Assembly: GCF_001905005.1 (NCBI RefSeq) | Contig: NZ_LWKZ01000016.1 | Span: 1 to 45,681 of the forward strand | Direction of reading: 5' to 3' | Origin: Streptomyces sp. CB02923 | GTDB lineage: Bacteria; Actinomycetota; Actinomycetes; Streptomycetales; Streptomycetaceae | DNA: 45,681 nucleotides | Shown here: in pieces, positions 23,436 to 32,739 of the stretch | How the letters are laid out: each line of letters starts with the position of its first letter | Position numbering within the stretch: position 1 is the stretch's first letter | The notes under the pieces: model-generated | What the model was told of the DNA's origin: nothing | The model's database searches: none | What the model saw: the letters and a program-made list of their open reading frames with translations, nothing else | Program-made: the position numbers and the translations under genes

Positions 23436-26400
23436 CTAGTTGGGGCGGTAGGACCCCGTCGCCTGGTCGTAGAGGCGGTCGACCTCGCGGCGCTCGTTGT
23501 CCGGGCCGATGACCTGGATGACGTGGTAACGGCCGTTGTGGATCATCGCGAGGTTGCGTACGTAGACCTGCCGGCCGCTGCTGTCCTGCCAGGTGAAGGT
23601 GCCCTCCGCCATCGCGGCCCGGCCGACGTCGATCCGGCGCAGGCCGGAGGAGCCGGACCAGCTGGACTCCCGGTACGGGGCCAGTTCCGCCTCCTTGTCC
23701 TGCTGGTAGGCCATCGGGTCGGTGCCGTAGCGGGACGTGGTGTCGCGGCCGGGCACGATCAGCAGCTCGAAGTCGTTCCCCAGGTAGCGGATCTGGCCGC
23801 GCTCGTTCTCCCCGCGGCGCTGCCAGCCCTGGTGGACGGCGACCTGGAAGCCTTCCGGGTCCTTGCGTACCGCGAAGCCCTCGGCGAGGTCGGCGGGTTC
23901 GGTCGTCTGCGGCTGCTGTTTGCGTGAGCCCTGGTCGCCGGCCCGTCCGCCGGGGCTGTCGTCAGGCGTCGAGGTCTGCGTGCCCACCGCGCCCCTGCGC
24001 TCCCGGACGCTGCCCGCGCCGCCCTCCTCGGAGCCGGCCTTCGGCAGGAACAGGACCGCGGCCAGGATCGTGCCCACCACCAGCAGGAGCACCAGCCCCA
24101 CGAGAAGCAGCCCCAGGCGCCGCGGGCTGCGTCCCGCCGGGGGCGTGGCGCCCTCGATGCGCCGGATCTGCTTGGCGGGGCGGGGCTGCTTGGCGGGCCG
24201 GGGCGGCTTGGGTGCGCGGGCCGGTTTGGGCTGACGCGGGGGCCGGGCCGTGGTCGCTGTGTGCGGAGGGGAGAAAGGGGGCTGGTGGGCGGAGTGAGGA
24301 GGGTGGTGGTTGTTGTTGTCTTGGTTGCTGTTGTCTTGGTTGTTGTCGTGGCGATCGTCGCCGGAGCGGTGGTCGTACGGAGTGAGGGGCGGGAGCGGGT
24401 AGGCGGACGGCTGAGGCTGAGCTGCCGGACGCGTGAGGTGCTGCGGCTGCTCGGCGAAGGCCTCGGGGCGGGACTCGGCGAGGTCCGCGGGGAGGCCGGG
24501 CTGAGCGGGCTGAGCGGGCTGAGCGGGCTGAGGATGCTGAGCAGGCTGAGCAGGCTGACCGGGCTGGGTGGGCTGAGCGGGCTGGGTGGGCTCCCGGTGT
24601 GCCACGGTCTGCCGTTTGCCCTTCGGCTGCCGCGGCGGCTTGGCCGGGCGCGGCGGCCGGGACTGCCGCGCCTTCTTGTGCCGCCCCTTGTGTACGAGTT
24701 CGCCCCGGCGCCGCAGGATCGGGAGCCGCCGCGAGTCGGCCGGCCCTTCCAGCGACGGCACGGTCACGACCCGGCTGCCCGCCTCCGGCTCCGGCGCGGT
24801 GCGGATCAGCGACCGCAGCCAGCCGCGCAGCTCCTCGAAGTCCGGGCGGTCGGCCGGGTCCTGCCGCATCAGCGACTCGACGACCGGCCGCAGCGCGCCG
24901 CACTCCTCGGCGTACGACGGCGGCTCCGAGCACACCAGCTGCACCAGCTCGGCGGCGCTGCCCTCGGGGTAGGCGGAGTGCCCCTGCACGATGCGGAACA
25001 GCAGCGCGCCGACCGCCCACAGGTCGGTGGCGGGGCCGACCGGGGGCGCGAGCTGCCAGTTGGCATGGACCGGTCCGGCCTGCTCCGGCGCCCAGCGCTC
25101 GGTGACCGGGCCGACGACGTTGATCCGTACCTGCCGGGCCCGCTCGGCGGCCAGGGCCGCGCCCGGACGCCCGTACGAACCGGTCCGGGCCGGATGTTCC
25201 GGCACTTCCGGCACCTGCGGCACTTCCGCCGCCTGCGGCGCCTTGGCCAGGGAGGGCCCCGCCTCCGGCGCGGGCCGCTGAACCGGCAGCGGATACGGCA
25301 CCTGGACGCCGCCGGGGCGCGGCACCGGACCGGGCAGGCTGCCGCCGTACGAGGCGCTGCCCGGCCCGGACGCAGCCACCGGGTGAGCCGGAAGCGGGGT
25401 CGGCGTCGGAGTCGGAGTCGGCGCGGTGATGTGGTCCCGGTACGGGCTGAAGTGCGGGTCGGCGGGGTGCGCGGGCTCGGCGGGTGCGGGTGTGCCGTCG
25501 CCGGTGGCCGTGCGGGCGGCCGCTGCCCGCGCGCCCGCCTGGTAGGCGGCGATGGCCCCGGCGCGGGCCCGGCGTGCGTCCGTTTCGGAAGCGGTGCCCG
25601 GCCCCCCGGCGCCGTCCGCTTCCGGGCCGGAAGGTTCCGCCGCCGACCCGTCCGGCGAGGGGGTTTGCCCCGGTACGGCCGCCTGTTCCGGTACGGACTC
25701 TCGCGCCGGTATGGGCTCGTGCCCCGGTATGGACTCGTGCGCCGGTACGGACTCCGCCGTACGCCCCGGACCGGCCGTCTGTCCCGGACCGGCCGTCTGC
25801 CCCGGCACTGCCGCCCGCCCCGCCCCGGCCGCCTGCCCCGCCGCGCTCTCCTCCCCCGGCACCGGGTCGTACCCGCACAGCGCTTCCTCCGCCGCTCCCG
25901 CCGCCAGGCCGGTCAGGATCGCCCGCCCGTCCTCGCAGATCAGGACCGTGCGGACGGTGATGTTGCGGTGGGTCCAGCCGTGGGCGTGCAGGGCGCGCAG
26001 GGCGGTGAGGACGTCGGCGGCGACCTCCGCCGCCCGGTGCGGGGTGAGGGTGCGTTCGGCCAGCAGCGCGGCGAGCGGCCGGGCCGCGACGCGTTCGCTG
26101 ACGATCCACAGGCTGCCGTCCTGGGCGAAGACGTCGAAGACCTGGTCGAGTTGCGGGTGGTCCGGCAGCCGGGCCGCGGCGGTCGCGGCCTCCAGGGCGC
26201 GGCGTACGGCGGGGTCGTGCGGCATCCGGTCGGCGCCGCCCGGCCGGTGTCCGTGGCCGCCCGGCGCGGGCCGCCCGCCCGGGTGCCCGGCGTCCAGGAG
26301 TTCCGCGTCCACGATTTCGGGCAGCGGCACCTGCCGTACGAGGACCTCCTGCCCGCTGTATGTGTCGAAGGCGCGGGTCTCGGCGAACTCGTACACGTCC

Positions 26401-26459
26401 GACGGCGGCACCGGCAGGCGGTAGCGCTCGGCGAGCACTCTTCCCGCGTACTCGTCCAC
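23436..26459 (-). CDS. Membrane-anchored Ser/Thr pseudokinase with split kinase domain
   Basis: The protein has 1007 residues. The kinase fold is recognisable but the catalytic residues are gone: the ATP lysine is Arg42 (VLVRQVP), the catalytic loop HRD is HRN (Asn166 in WTHRNITVRTVLI), and DFG is replaced by TGL (183-185). A Pro/Ala/Gly-rich insertion of roughly 245 residues (about 200-444) separates this from the C-lobe (ERWAPEQ, DLWAVGALLFRIVQGHSAYP). Then come a Gln/Pro-rich repeat tract, one membrane helix (782-806) and an extracellular domain of about 150 residues (GFQVAVHQGWQ ... GRYHVIQVIG). GTG 26459 is supported by GGGAGG 4 bases upstream. It probably acts as a scaffold or sensor with the active kinase encoded just upstream. 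Confidence 0.87.
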   Translation of the reverse strand: MDEYAGRVLAERYRLPVPPSDVYEFAETRAFDTYSGQEVLVRQVPLPEIVDAELLDAGHPGGRPAPGGHGHRPGGADRMPHDPAVRRALEAATAAARLPDHPQLDQVFDVFAQDGSLWIVSERVAARPLAALLAERTLTPHRAAEVAADVLTALRALHAHGWTHRNITVRTVLICEDGRAILTGLAAGAAEEALCGYDPVPGEESAAGQAAGAGRAAVPGQTAGPGQTAGPGRTAESVPAHESIPGHEPIPARESVPEQAAVPGQTPSPDGSAAEPSGPEADGAGGPGTASETDARRARAGAIAAYQAGARAAAARTATGDGTPAPAEPAHPADPHFSPYRDHITAPTPTPTPTPLPAHPVAASGPGSASYGGSLPGPVPRPGGVQVPYPLPVQRPAPEAGPSLAKAPQAAEVPQVPEVPEHPARTGSYGRPGAALAAERARQVRINVVGPVTERWAPEQAGPVHANWQLAPPVGPATDLWAVGALLFRIVQGHSAYPEGSAAELVQLVCSEPPSYAEECGALRPVVESLMRQDPADRPDFEELRGWLRSLIRTAPEPEAGSRVVTVPSLEGPADSRRLPILRRRGELVHKGRHKKARQSRPPRPAKPPRQPKGKRQTVAHREPTQPAQPTQPGQPAQPAQHPQPAQPAQPAQPGLPADLAESRPEAFAEQPQHLTRPAAQPQPSAYPLPPLTPYDHRSGDDRHDNNQDNSNQDNNNHHPPHSAHQPPFSPPHTATTARPPRQPKPARAPKPPRPAKQPRPAKQIRRIEGATPPAGRSPRRLGLLLVGLVLLLVVGTILAAVLFLPKAGSEEGGAGSVRERRGAVGTQTSTPDDSPGGRAGDQGSRKQQPQTTEPADLAEGFAVRKDPEGFQVAVHQGWQRRGENERGQIRYLGNDFELLIVPGRDTTSRYGTDPMAYQQDKEAELAPYRESSWSGSSGLRRIDVGRAAMAEGTFTWQDSSGRQVYVRNLAMIHNGRYHVIQVIGPDNERREVDRLYDQATGSYRPN

Positions 26460-26694
26460 GACGCCTCCCAGCGCGCGATTCACGCCGCCTGCCCGGCTTT
26501 GTCCGGGAGCTCCCGGCCCCACTGGTTACCCCCAGTGGTCAAAACCGGTCGCATTTCTTCCGATTGCGGCTGCGTACGGTCTTCGGGGACTCACGATACG
26601 TGCCGGAGGCGCGGGTTGAGGAGCGCTCCGGCCAACAGTTCCCCCAGGACTTCGCATCCGCCCTGCGGCCGTCGGCGCGCACACCTCGTCGGCC

Positions 26695-26715
26695 TGCGTA
26701 CCTCTTCGGTACGCA
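26695..26715 (-). terminator. Short hairpin after the Ser/Thr kinase gene
   Basis: TGCGTACC and GGTACGCA form an 8-bp stem with a 5-base loop, 12 bases after the kinase stop on the minus strand. No U-run follows, as is common in Streptomyces. Confidence 0.45.
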
Positions 26716-26727
26716 CGCCGCGGTGGG

Positions 26728-28923
26728 TCAGTCCTTCACCTGGAAGGTCGCGAACGCGGTGTCCCTCAGCTGCCGGCACTCCGCCGCGTCCCAGGCGTCC
26801 GCCTTGCAGGTGATCATGATCGCGTAGCCGTGCCGGTCGTCGGCCCGGAAGCCGCGGTTGAGCACGCGTACGTCCTGGCCGCCCTGCTTGCGCGTGAACG
26901 ACCAGTCGGCGACCGTCGGGTACCCCCGCCACTCGACCGCCTTGAGATCGATGCGGTGGTAGTCCTGGACGCTGCCGCGGACGCCGGGCTCCTGGGCCCG
27001 CCAGGCAGCCGCAGCATCGCTGCCGGGCTTGGCGTTGTAGTCGACCTGGACGCGCGGGAAACCGCCCGCGGCGCTGTAGATCGCGCCGGAGTTCCGCCCG
27101 GACGTGCCCGTCTGCTTCCAGCCGGACGGCAGCGCCACGGCGAAGTGGAACCCGGTGTGCGCCGCCGTCTCGTAGCCCTGCGGCACCGCCTTGTCCTTGC
27201 CGTCACCGCCCGGCTTGCCGCTCTGGCCGCTCCGACCGTCCGGCTTGGCGTCCGTCGGCCGGCTGGAGGTGTCCTCGGCGGTGGCCGGGGCAGAGCCCGC
27301 CGCGCCGGTGGCGGCCTTGTCGGCGCCCGCCGCCCGGCCGCCGCTCTCCTCGTCGCCCCCGCTGAGCGCGAAGGCCAGCACCGTGCCGATCACGGCGAGC
27401 ACCACGACCACGGCGGCGATGACGAGCGTACGGCGGGGTACGACATCGGTGACGGACGCCCGCGGCGGGCCGGACCGGCGCGCGCCGTCGTCCGGCTTCG
27501 TCTCCGGCCGGGCGGCAGCGGCAGCGGCAGCCGCCGCCTTGCGCACCGCCTGGAGCGCCGTGCGCACCTTCTCCTTGGCGCCCTCCGACTCGAAGCCCGT
27601 CCGCCCGGCCGAGCCGACCGCCGTCGGCCAGTTCCTCGGCCCGTTCGTCGAGCCGGTCTGTGTCGACTGGCCGGTGGTGTTCCGCGTCGTCGAGGCGGTC
27701 GCCGCCTTGCCTCCGGAGCCCGTACCCGCGCCCGCACCCGCACCCACGCCCGTGCCTGTACGCGGACCCGAATCCGTACGCGATCCCGTGTCCGTGAGCG
27801 GACCGGCGGCCGACGCCGCACGCGAACCCGCGGACGGAGCCGACGGCCCCGGACGCGAAGCGCCGCGGCCCGTTTCCGGTGCGCGTCTCCCGGCTTCCCT
27901 GGCTTCCTTGGTGCGCGGCTTGGGCTTCCACTGCGGGCGCGGCACCGACGGCTTCGCCCGCGCCTGCTCCCGGTCCTTGTCCCGGCCGCGCTCCTTCGGC
28001 TGCGCCGGGAGCTCCTCGGGGACGACCGGCAGCGCCATCGCCCGGGTCGCGTCCGGGGCGGGCGGTTCCGGTCCGGTGTCCTCCGGCGCGTTGGCCGCGT
28101 CCAGCAGCAGCGCGCGCGCCGCCCGGTCGTCGAGCCGCCCCGCCGGGTCCTTCACCAGCAGCCCGTAGATGACCTCTTCCAGCATGCCGGCGCTCTTCGG
28201 CGGCTCCAGCGGCTCGGTCATCACCGCCGTCAGGGTGGCGATGGCCGACCCCTTGTCGTACGGGGGCACGCCCTCGACGCAGGCGTACAGCAGGCCGCCC
28301 AGCGACCACAGGTCCGCCGGGGGGCCCGGCTTCTGGCCGCGTGCCCGCTCGGGCGATATGTACGAGGGCGCGCCGACGAGCATTCCGGTGGAGGTCACCG
28401 AGGGGTCGCCCTCGACCTGGGCGATACCGAAGTCGGTGAGCACGACCCGGCCGTCGTCGGACATCAGGACGTTGGAGGGCTTCACGTCGCGGTGCAGGAT
28501 GCCCTCGCGGTGGGCGGCGTTCAGCACGTCGAGGACGGCGAGGCCGACCTCCGCCGCCCGGCGCGGCGTCAGCGGGCCGTCGTCGCGCACCACCTCGGCG
28601 AGCGAACGGCCCTCGACCAGCTCCATGACGATCCACGGGCGGTCGTCCTCGTCGACCACGTCGTAGACCGTGACCGCGCCGTTGTTGCGGATTCGGGCAA
28701 TCGCCTTGGCCTCCCGCAGCGTGCGGGTGATCAGGCGGCGCTTCTCGTCCTCCTCGACCCCGCCAGGGAAGCGCAGCTCCTTGACCGCGACCGTACGGCC
28801 GAGCACTTCGTCCCGTGCGCGCCAGACCGTACCCATTCCGCCCCGGCCGAGGACTTCGGCGAGCCGGTACCGGCCGGCGAGCAGCCTGCCCTCCTTGCCG
28901 TCCATCTCGACCTCGTCGCCCAC
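26728..28923 (-). CDS. Transmembrane Ser/Thr protein kinase (PknB-like)
   Basis: The protein has 731 residues. The kinase domain (about residues 15-265) is complete: glycine loop GRGGMGTVW, ATP lysine 48 in VAVKELRF, catalytic Asp146 in HRDVKPSN, Asp164 in TDFG, activation segment with Ser/Thr (VTSTGMLVGAPSYISPERA). A long basic, Ala/Gly/Thr-rich linker leads to one membrane helix (489-511) and an extracellular C-terminal domain of about 135 residues (TGFHFAVALPSGWKQTG ... AECRQLRDTAFATFQV), which resembles the outer domain of the neighbouring pseudokinase. GTG 28923 has AGAGGGG 5 bases upstream; ATG 28905 is an alternative. It likely senses an extracellular ligand and phosphorylates cytoplasmic targets. 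Confidence 0.93.
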   Translation of the reverse strand: MGDEVEMDGKEGRLLAGRYRLAEVLGRGGMGTVWRARDEVLGRTVAVKELRFPGGVEEDEKRRLITRTLREAKAIARIRNNGAVTVYDVVDEDDRPWIVMELVEGRSLAEVVRDDGPLTPRRAAEVGLAVLDVLNAAHREGILHRDVKPSNVLMSDDGRVVLTDFGIAQVEGDPSVTSTGMLVGAPSYISPERARGQKPGPPADLWSLGGLLYACVEGVPPYDKGSAIATLTAVMTEPLEPPKSAGMLEEVIYGLLVKDPAGRLDDRAARALLLDAANAPEDTGPEPPAPDATRAMALPVVPEELPAQPKERGRDKDREQARAKPSVPRPQWKPKPRTKEAREAGRRAPETGRGASRPGPSAPSAGSRAASAAGPLTDTGSRTDSGPRTGTGVGAGAGAGTGSGGKAATASTTRNTTGQSTQTGSTNGPRNWPTAVGSAGRTGFESEGAKEKVRTALQAVRKAAAAAAAAARPETKPDDGARRSGPPRASVTDVVPRRTLVIAAVVVVLAVIGTVLAFALSGGDEESGGRAAGADKAATGAAGSAPATAEDTSSRPTDAKPDGRSGQSGKPGGDGKDKAVPQGYETAAHTGFHFAVALPSGWKQTGTSGRNSGAIYSAAGGFPRVQVDYNAKPGSDAAAAWRAQEPGVRGSVQDYHRIDLKAVEWRGYPTVADWSFTRKQGGQDVRVLNRGFRADDRHGYAIMITCKADAWDAAECRQLRDTAFATFQVKD

Positions 28924-29160
28924 TGAATCCCCTCTGCAATCCAGCCGAGTTGGCATCTCGAACACTTGTCGATCACCAAACTGGCCCAACTCGGACAACC
29001 CACCCTGGCGGAGCCTTCATTCTCTCTCATCCGCGCCTGTGGGGAAGGCCAGGGTCCACGACTCCGCGCCTCTTGTGCACCCGCCATGATGGCCCGGGAG
29101 GGCGGCGCTCCCGCTGACGAGGGGATCGTCGGCGCGCTGCCGACGGGCCCCGGGACGGAA

Positions 29161-29292
29161 AACGACGGCAGGAACGACGGCAGGAACGACGACGGGAACG
29201 GCGACAAGAAGGACGACAGGGACGACGCCAAGAACGGCAGCCGGGACGACGCCAAGACCGACGGCCGGGACGACGGCAAGGGCGACGGCCGG
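29161..29292 (+). repeat. 12-bp tandem array (11 units) between kinase and glpD genes
   Basis: Units such as AACGACGGCAGG and GACGACGCCAAG follow each other; the last six pair into three 24-bp units starting at 29221, 29245 and 29269. The 458-bp gap (28924-29381) holds no gene I can support: the frame through the repeats would give a charged tetrapeptide repeat and then run into glpD on the opposite strand. The kinase promoter is probably between 28930 and 29100. Confidence 0.85.
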
Positions 29293-29381
29293 GACGAGGA
29301 CGGAACCACGATGCGCCCCCCGCCCGCCCCCTCCCGCCGTCGCCCGCCGCCTCCCGCCGCCCCGCCGTCTCCCGCGCCCCC

Positions 29382-31088
29382 CTACAGCGGCACGATGTCC
29401 GGCGCCCCCAGCCGCGCCGCGTCGGCCGTCAGGTCGTCCGGCTGCCGCTGCGACTCGCGCTCGGCCTCCACCCGCTTCTCGTAGTGCTGCACCTCGCGGT
29501 CGATCTGGTCCGCGTCCCAGCCCAGCACCGGCGCCATCAGTTCCGCGCACTCGCGGGCGCTGCGGGTGCCGCGGTCGAAGGTCTCGATGGAGATGCGGGT
29601 ACGGCGGGTGAGGACGTCGTCGAGGTGCCGCGCGCCCTCGTGGGTGCAGGCGTAGACGACTTCGGCGCGCAGGTAGTCGTCGGCGGCGGCGAGCGGCTCG
29701 CCGAGGGCCGGATCGGCCACGACGAGCTCGAAGACCTCGTCGGCCAGGGAGCCGTAACGGTTCAGCAGATGCTCGACGCGCACGACGTGCAGACCGGTGC
29801 GGGCCGCCGTGTGGGCCCGCGCGTTCCACCTCGCCCGGTAGCCCTCGGCGCCGACGAGCGGCGTGTCCTCGGTGACGCACTCGGCGACCCTCTGGTCGAG
29901 CCCGTGCACCGCCTCGTCCACCGCGTCCTTGGCCATCACCCGGTACGTCGTGTACTTGCCGCCCGCGACCACGACGACCCCCGGCACCGGGTGCGCGACC
30001 GTGTGCTCGCGCGAGAGCTTGCTGGTCGCGTCCGACTCGCCGGCCAGCAGGGGGCGCAGGCCCGCGTAGACGCCCTCGACGTCGTCGCGCGTCAGCGGGG
30101 TGGCGAGCACCGAGTTCACGTGCTCCAGCAGGTAGTCGATGTCGGCGCTGGACGCCGCCGGGTGCGCCTTGTCCAGGTCCCAGTCCGTGTCGGTCGTGCC
30201 GACGATCCAGTGCCGTCCCCACGGGATCACGAAGAGCACGCTCTTCTCCGTGCGCAGGATGAGCCCGGTCGTCGAGTGGATGCGGTCCTTGGGCACGACC
30301 AGGTGGATGCCCTTCGAGGCCCGTACGTGGAACTGGCCGCGCTCCCCGATCAGGGCCTGGGTGTCGTCGGTCCAGACGCCGGTCGCGTTCACCACCTGGC
30401 GGGCCCGTACCTCGTACTCACCCCCTGCCTCCACATCCTGCACCCGGGCACCGACAACGCGTTCGCCCTCGCGCAGGAAGCCGACCACCCGGGCCCGGTT
30501 GGCGGCGTCCGCCCCGTACGCGGCGGCGGTCCGGACGAGGTTCATCACGAAGCGGGCGTCGTCCATCTGGGCGTCGTAGTACTGCAACGCGCCGACCAGG
30601 GCGTCCTTCTTCAGGCAGGGTGCGACCCGCAGGGCGCGCTTGTGCGAGAGGTGCCGGTGCACGGGCAGGCCGCGGCCGTGGCCCGAGGAGATCGACATGC
30701 CGTCGTAGAGGGCGACACCGGAGCCCGCGTACCAGCGCTCCCAGCCCTTGTGGGTGAGCGGGTAGAGGAACGGAACCGGTTTGACCAGGTGCGGCGCGAG
30801 CCGTTCGAGCAGCAGTCCGCGCTCCTTCAGGGCTTCCCGTACGAGCGCGAAGTCCAGCATCTCCAGGTATCGCAGTCCGCCGTGGATGAGCTTGCTCGAC
30901 CGGCTCGACGTGCCCGAGGCCCAGTCGCGGGCCTCGACCAGTCCGGTGTCCAGACCGCGGGTCGCCGCGTCCAGTGCCGTGCCGGCGCCGACGACTCCGC
31001 CGCCGACCACCAAAATGTCCAGCTCCCGTTCCGCCATCCGTGCGAGCGCTTCCGCACGCTGGGCCGGTCCGAGTGTCGCTGTCCTCAC
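29382..31088 (-). CDS. glpD: Glycerol-3-phosphate dehydrogenase, FAD-dependent
   Basis: The protein has 568 residues, the normal length. The N-terminal FAD motif is ELDILVVGGGVVGAGTALDAATRG, followed by SGTSSRSSKLIHGGLRYLE, the hallmark of GlpD/GlpA. GIHLVVPKDR, WGRHWIVGTTDTDWD and VVVAGGKYTTYRVMA support the DAO-superfamily fold, and the C-terminal helical domain is complete. It oxidises sn-glycerol-3-phosphate to dihydroxyacetone phosphate at the membrane, feeding electrons to quinones. In Streptomyces a glpD-type gene near guaB and Ser/Thr kinases is a familiar arrangement. It is divergent from the nucleotide-sugar dehydrogenase gene (209-bp gap). No Gly- or GlpR-type operator was identified. 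Confidence 0.95.
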   Translation of the reverse strand: MRTATLGPAQRAEALARMAERELDILVVGGGVVGAGTALDAATRGLDTGLVEARDWASGTSSRSSKLIHGGLRYLEMLDFALVREALKERGLLLERLAPHLVKPVPFLYPLTHKGWERWYAGSGVALYDGMSISSGHGRGLPVHRHLSHKRALRVAPCLKKDALVGALQYYDAQMDDARFVMNLVRTAAAYGADAANRARVVGFLREGERVVGARVQDVEAGGEYEVRARQVVNATGVWTDDTQALIGERGQFHVRASKGIHLVVPKDRIHSTTGLILRTEKSVLFVIPWGRHWIVGTTDTDWDLDKAHPAASSADIDYLLEHVNSVLATPLTRDDVEGVYAGLRPLLAGESDATSKLSREHTVAHPVPGVVVVAGGKYTTYRVMAKDAVDEAVHGLDQRVAECVTEDTPLVGAEGYRARWNARAHTAARTGLHVVRVEHLLNRYGSLADEVFELVVADPALGEPLAAADDYLRAEVVYACTHEGARHLDDVLTRRTRISIETFDRGTRSARECAELMAPVLGWDADQIDREVQHYEKRVEAERESQRQPDDLTADAARLGAPDIVPL

Positions 31089-31297
31089 CGCTGCCTCCCG
31101 CTGTGGTCGGGGTCACACTCCCCGTCCGTCGATTTTGGCCGCGCCACCGGCCCGTATCCACCCTCCGGCGGACGCGGCAACACCCCGCCGCCCCGATCCA
31201 CCAATCCCCATTCTGGGCCAAATGTCCGCTTAGTCTATTTATGCTCTTATGCTTCACCGCCTCATCCGGAACCGCTCGGGAAGGACGGCAGACAGCC

Positions 31298-32608
31298 ATG
31301 CCCGCAGACCTCGCCGTCATCGGACTAGGCCATATCGGTCTCCCCCTCGCCCAGGCCGCCACCCTCGCCGGCGTCCGCACCATCGGCTACGACCCCGGAC
31401 CGCCGTCGGCGACGGCCGCACCGGACACCCCCGCGGCCACGCCCCCGCAAGGCCGCCCGGCCGCCGCCCCCGCCACACCGCACACCCCGCACAGTCCACT
31501 CACCCCGCCCGAGGCCCGGCGGCTGCTGTCGGCGGGCTTCCGCACCACCGATGACCCCACCGCGCTCGGCCGGGTCCGTACGGCTGTCATCTGCGCCCCC
31601 ACCCCACTCGGCGCGGACGGCGCCCTCGACCTGACCGCGGTCGCCGACGCCGCCCGCGTACTGGCGGCGCACCTGCGCCCGCACACCACGGTCGTCCTGG
31701 AATCCACCGTCTACCCGGGCACCACCGAGGAATTCCTGCGCCCCCTCCTGGAAGAGGGCTCCGGGCTGACCGCGGGACGCGACTTCCACCTCGCCTGCTC
31801 CCCCGCCCGCCACGACCCCGGCAACCGCGCACACCGCTACCGCACCGTCCCGAAGGTCATCGGCGGCCTGACCCCCGCCTGCACGGAGGCCGCCGCGGCG
31901 TTCTACGCCCGGCTCACCGACAAGGTCGTCCGCGCCCGCGGCCCGCGCGAGGCGGAGACGACCAAGCTGCTGGAGACGAACTACCGGCACCTGAACATCG
32001 CGCTCATGAACGAGATGGCGGTGCTGTGCCACGACATCGGCGTCGACCTCTGGGACGTCATCCGCTGCGCCGAGACCAAGCCGTTCGGCTTCCAGGCGTT
32101 CCGCCCCGGCCCCGGAGTCGGCGGCCACACCGCCCCCATCGACCCCAACTACTACTCCTACAAGGGGCGTTCACTGGGCTATCCGCTGCGCATGGTCGAA
32201 CTGGCACAGGAGGTCAACACCCGGATGCCGCGGTACGTCGTACAGCGCTGCGCGACCCTGCTCAACGAGCACGGCAAGTCCGCACGCGGCGCACGCGTCC
32301 TGCTTCTCGGCGTCACGTACAAGCCGGACATCGGCGACGAGGAAGGCTCCCCGGCCCGCGAAGTCGCCTCCCGGCTCATGGAGTTGGGCGCGCACATCAC
32401 GTACCACGATCCGTACGTCCACCAGTGGCAGGTACGGGACCGGCCGGTCCCGCGCGCCGACGCCCTCTACGACGCGGCGGCCGGGGCCGACCTCACGCTG
32501 CTGCTCCAGCACCACCGCACGTACGACCTCCAGGGCCTGTCGGTGAAGGCCCAGCTGCTGCTGGACACGCGCGGCGCCACGCCGACGGGTGCCGCGCACC
32601 GGCTCTGA
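31298..32608 (+). CDS. Nucleotide-sugar dehydrogenase family protein lacking the catalytic Cys
   Basis: The protein has 436 residues. It has the UDP-GlcNAc/UDP-ManNAc dehydrogenase layout (WecC/WbpA-like): ADLAVIGLGHIGLPLAQAATLAG, a central domain with LLETNYRHLNIALMNEMA, and a C-terminal domain with VLLLGVTYKPDIGDEEGSP. The active-site motif, normally GGHCIPIDP, reads GGHTAPIDP: the catalytic cysteine is Thr278 (codon ACC). Such enzymes oxidise the sugar C6 to a carboxylate in two steps through a thiohemiacetal on that Cys, so normal activity is not expected. A Pro/Ala-rich insertion lies at residues 35-68. ATG 31298 follows GGAAGGA by about 12 bases. Downstream, 131 bp on, is a membrane protein gene. 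Confidence 0.87.
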   Translation: MPADLAVIGLGHIGLPLAQAATLAGVRTIGYDPGPPSATAAPDTPAATPPQGRPAAAPATPHTPHSPLTPPEARRLLSAGFRTTDDPTALGRVRTAVICAPTPLGADGALDLTAVADAARVLAAHLRPHTTVVLESTVYPGTTEEFLRPLLEEGSGLTAGRDFHLACSPARHDPGNRAHRYRTVPKVIGGLTPACTEAAAAFYARLTDKVVRARGPREAETTKLLETNYRHLNIALMNEMAVLCHDIGVDLWDVIRCAETKPFGFQAFRPGPGVGGHTAPIDPNYYSYKGRSLGYPLRMVELAQEVNTRMPRYVVQRCATLLNEHGKSARGARVLLLGVTYKPDIGDEEGSPAREVASRLMELGAHITYHDPYVHQWQVRDRPVPRADALYDAAAGADLTLLLQHHRTYDLQGLSVKAQLLLDTRGATPTGAAHRL

Positions 32609-32739
32609 GCACAGGGGAAATCCGTAGCGGACATGTCAGACCGGTCTGTTACCTTGTGTCCGCGTATCGAACATGTGCGCGTCCACACCGACCGGTCCCG
32701 CGCCCAGCGCCGCGACGGTCACCATCCCGGGGGAATTCC

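Noticed and set aside
24261..26813. 850-residue plus-strand frame opposite the pseudokinase
   Set aside because: Low-complexity Arg/Gly shadow of the repeat-rich minus-strand gene.
28966..29484. Plus-strand frame carrying charged tetrapeptide repeats
   Set aside because: It overlaps the end of glpD on the other strand and consists mostly of the 12-bp array.
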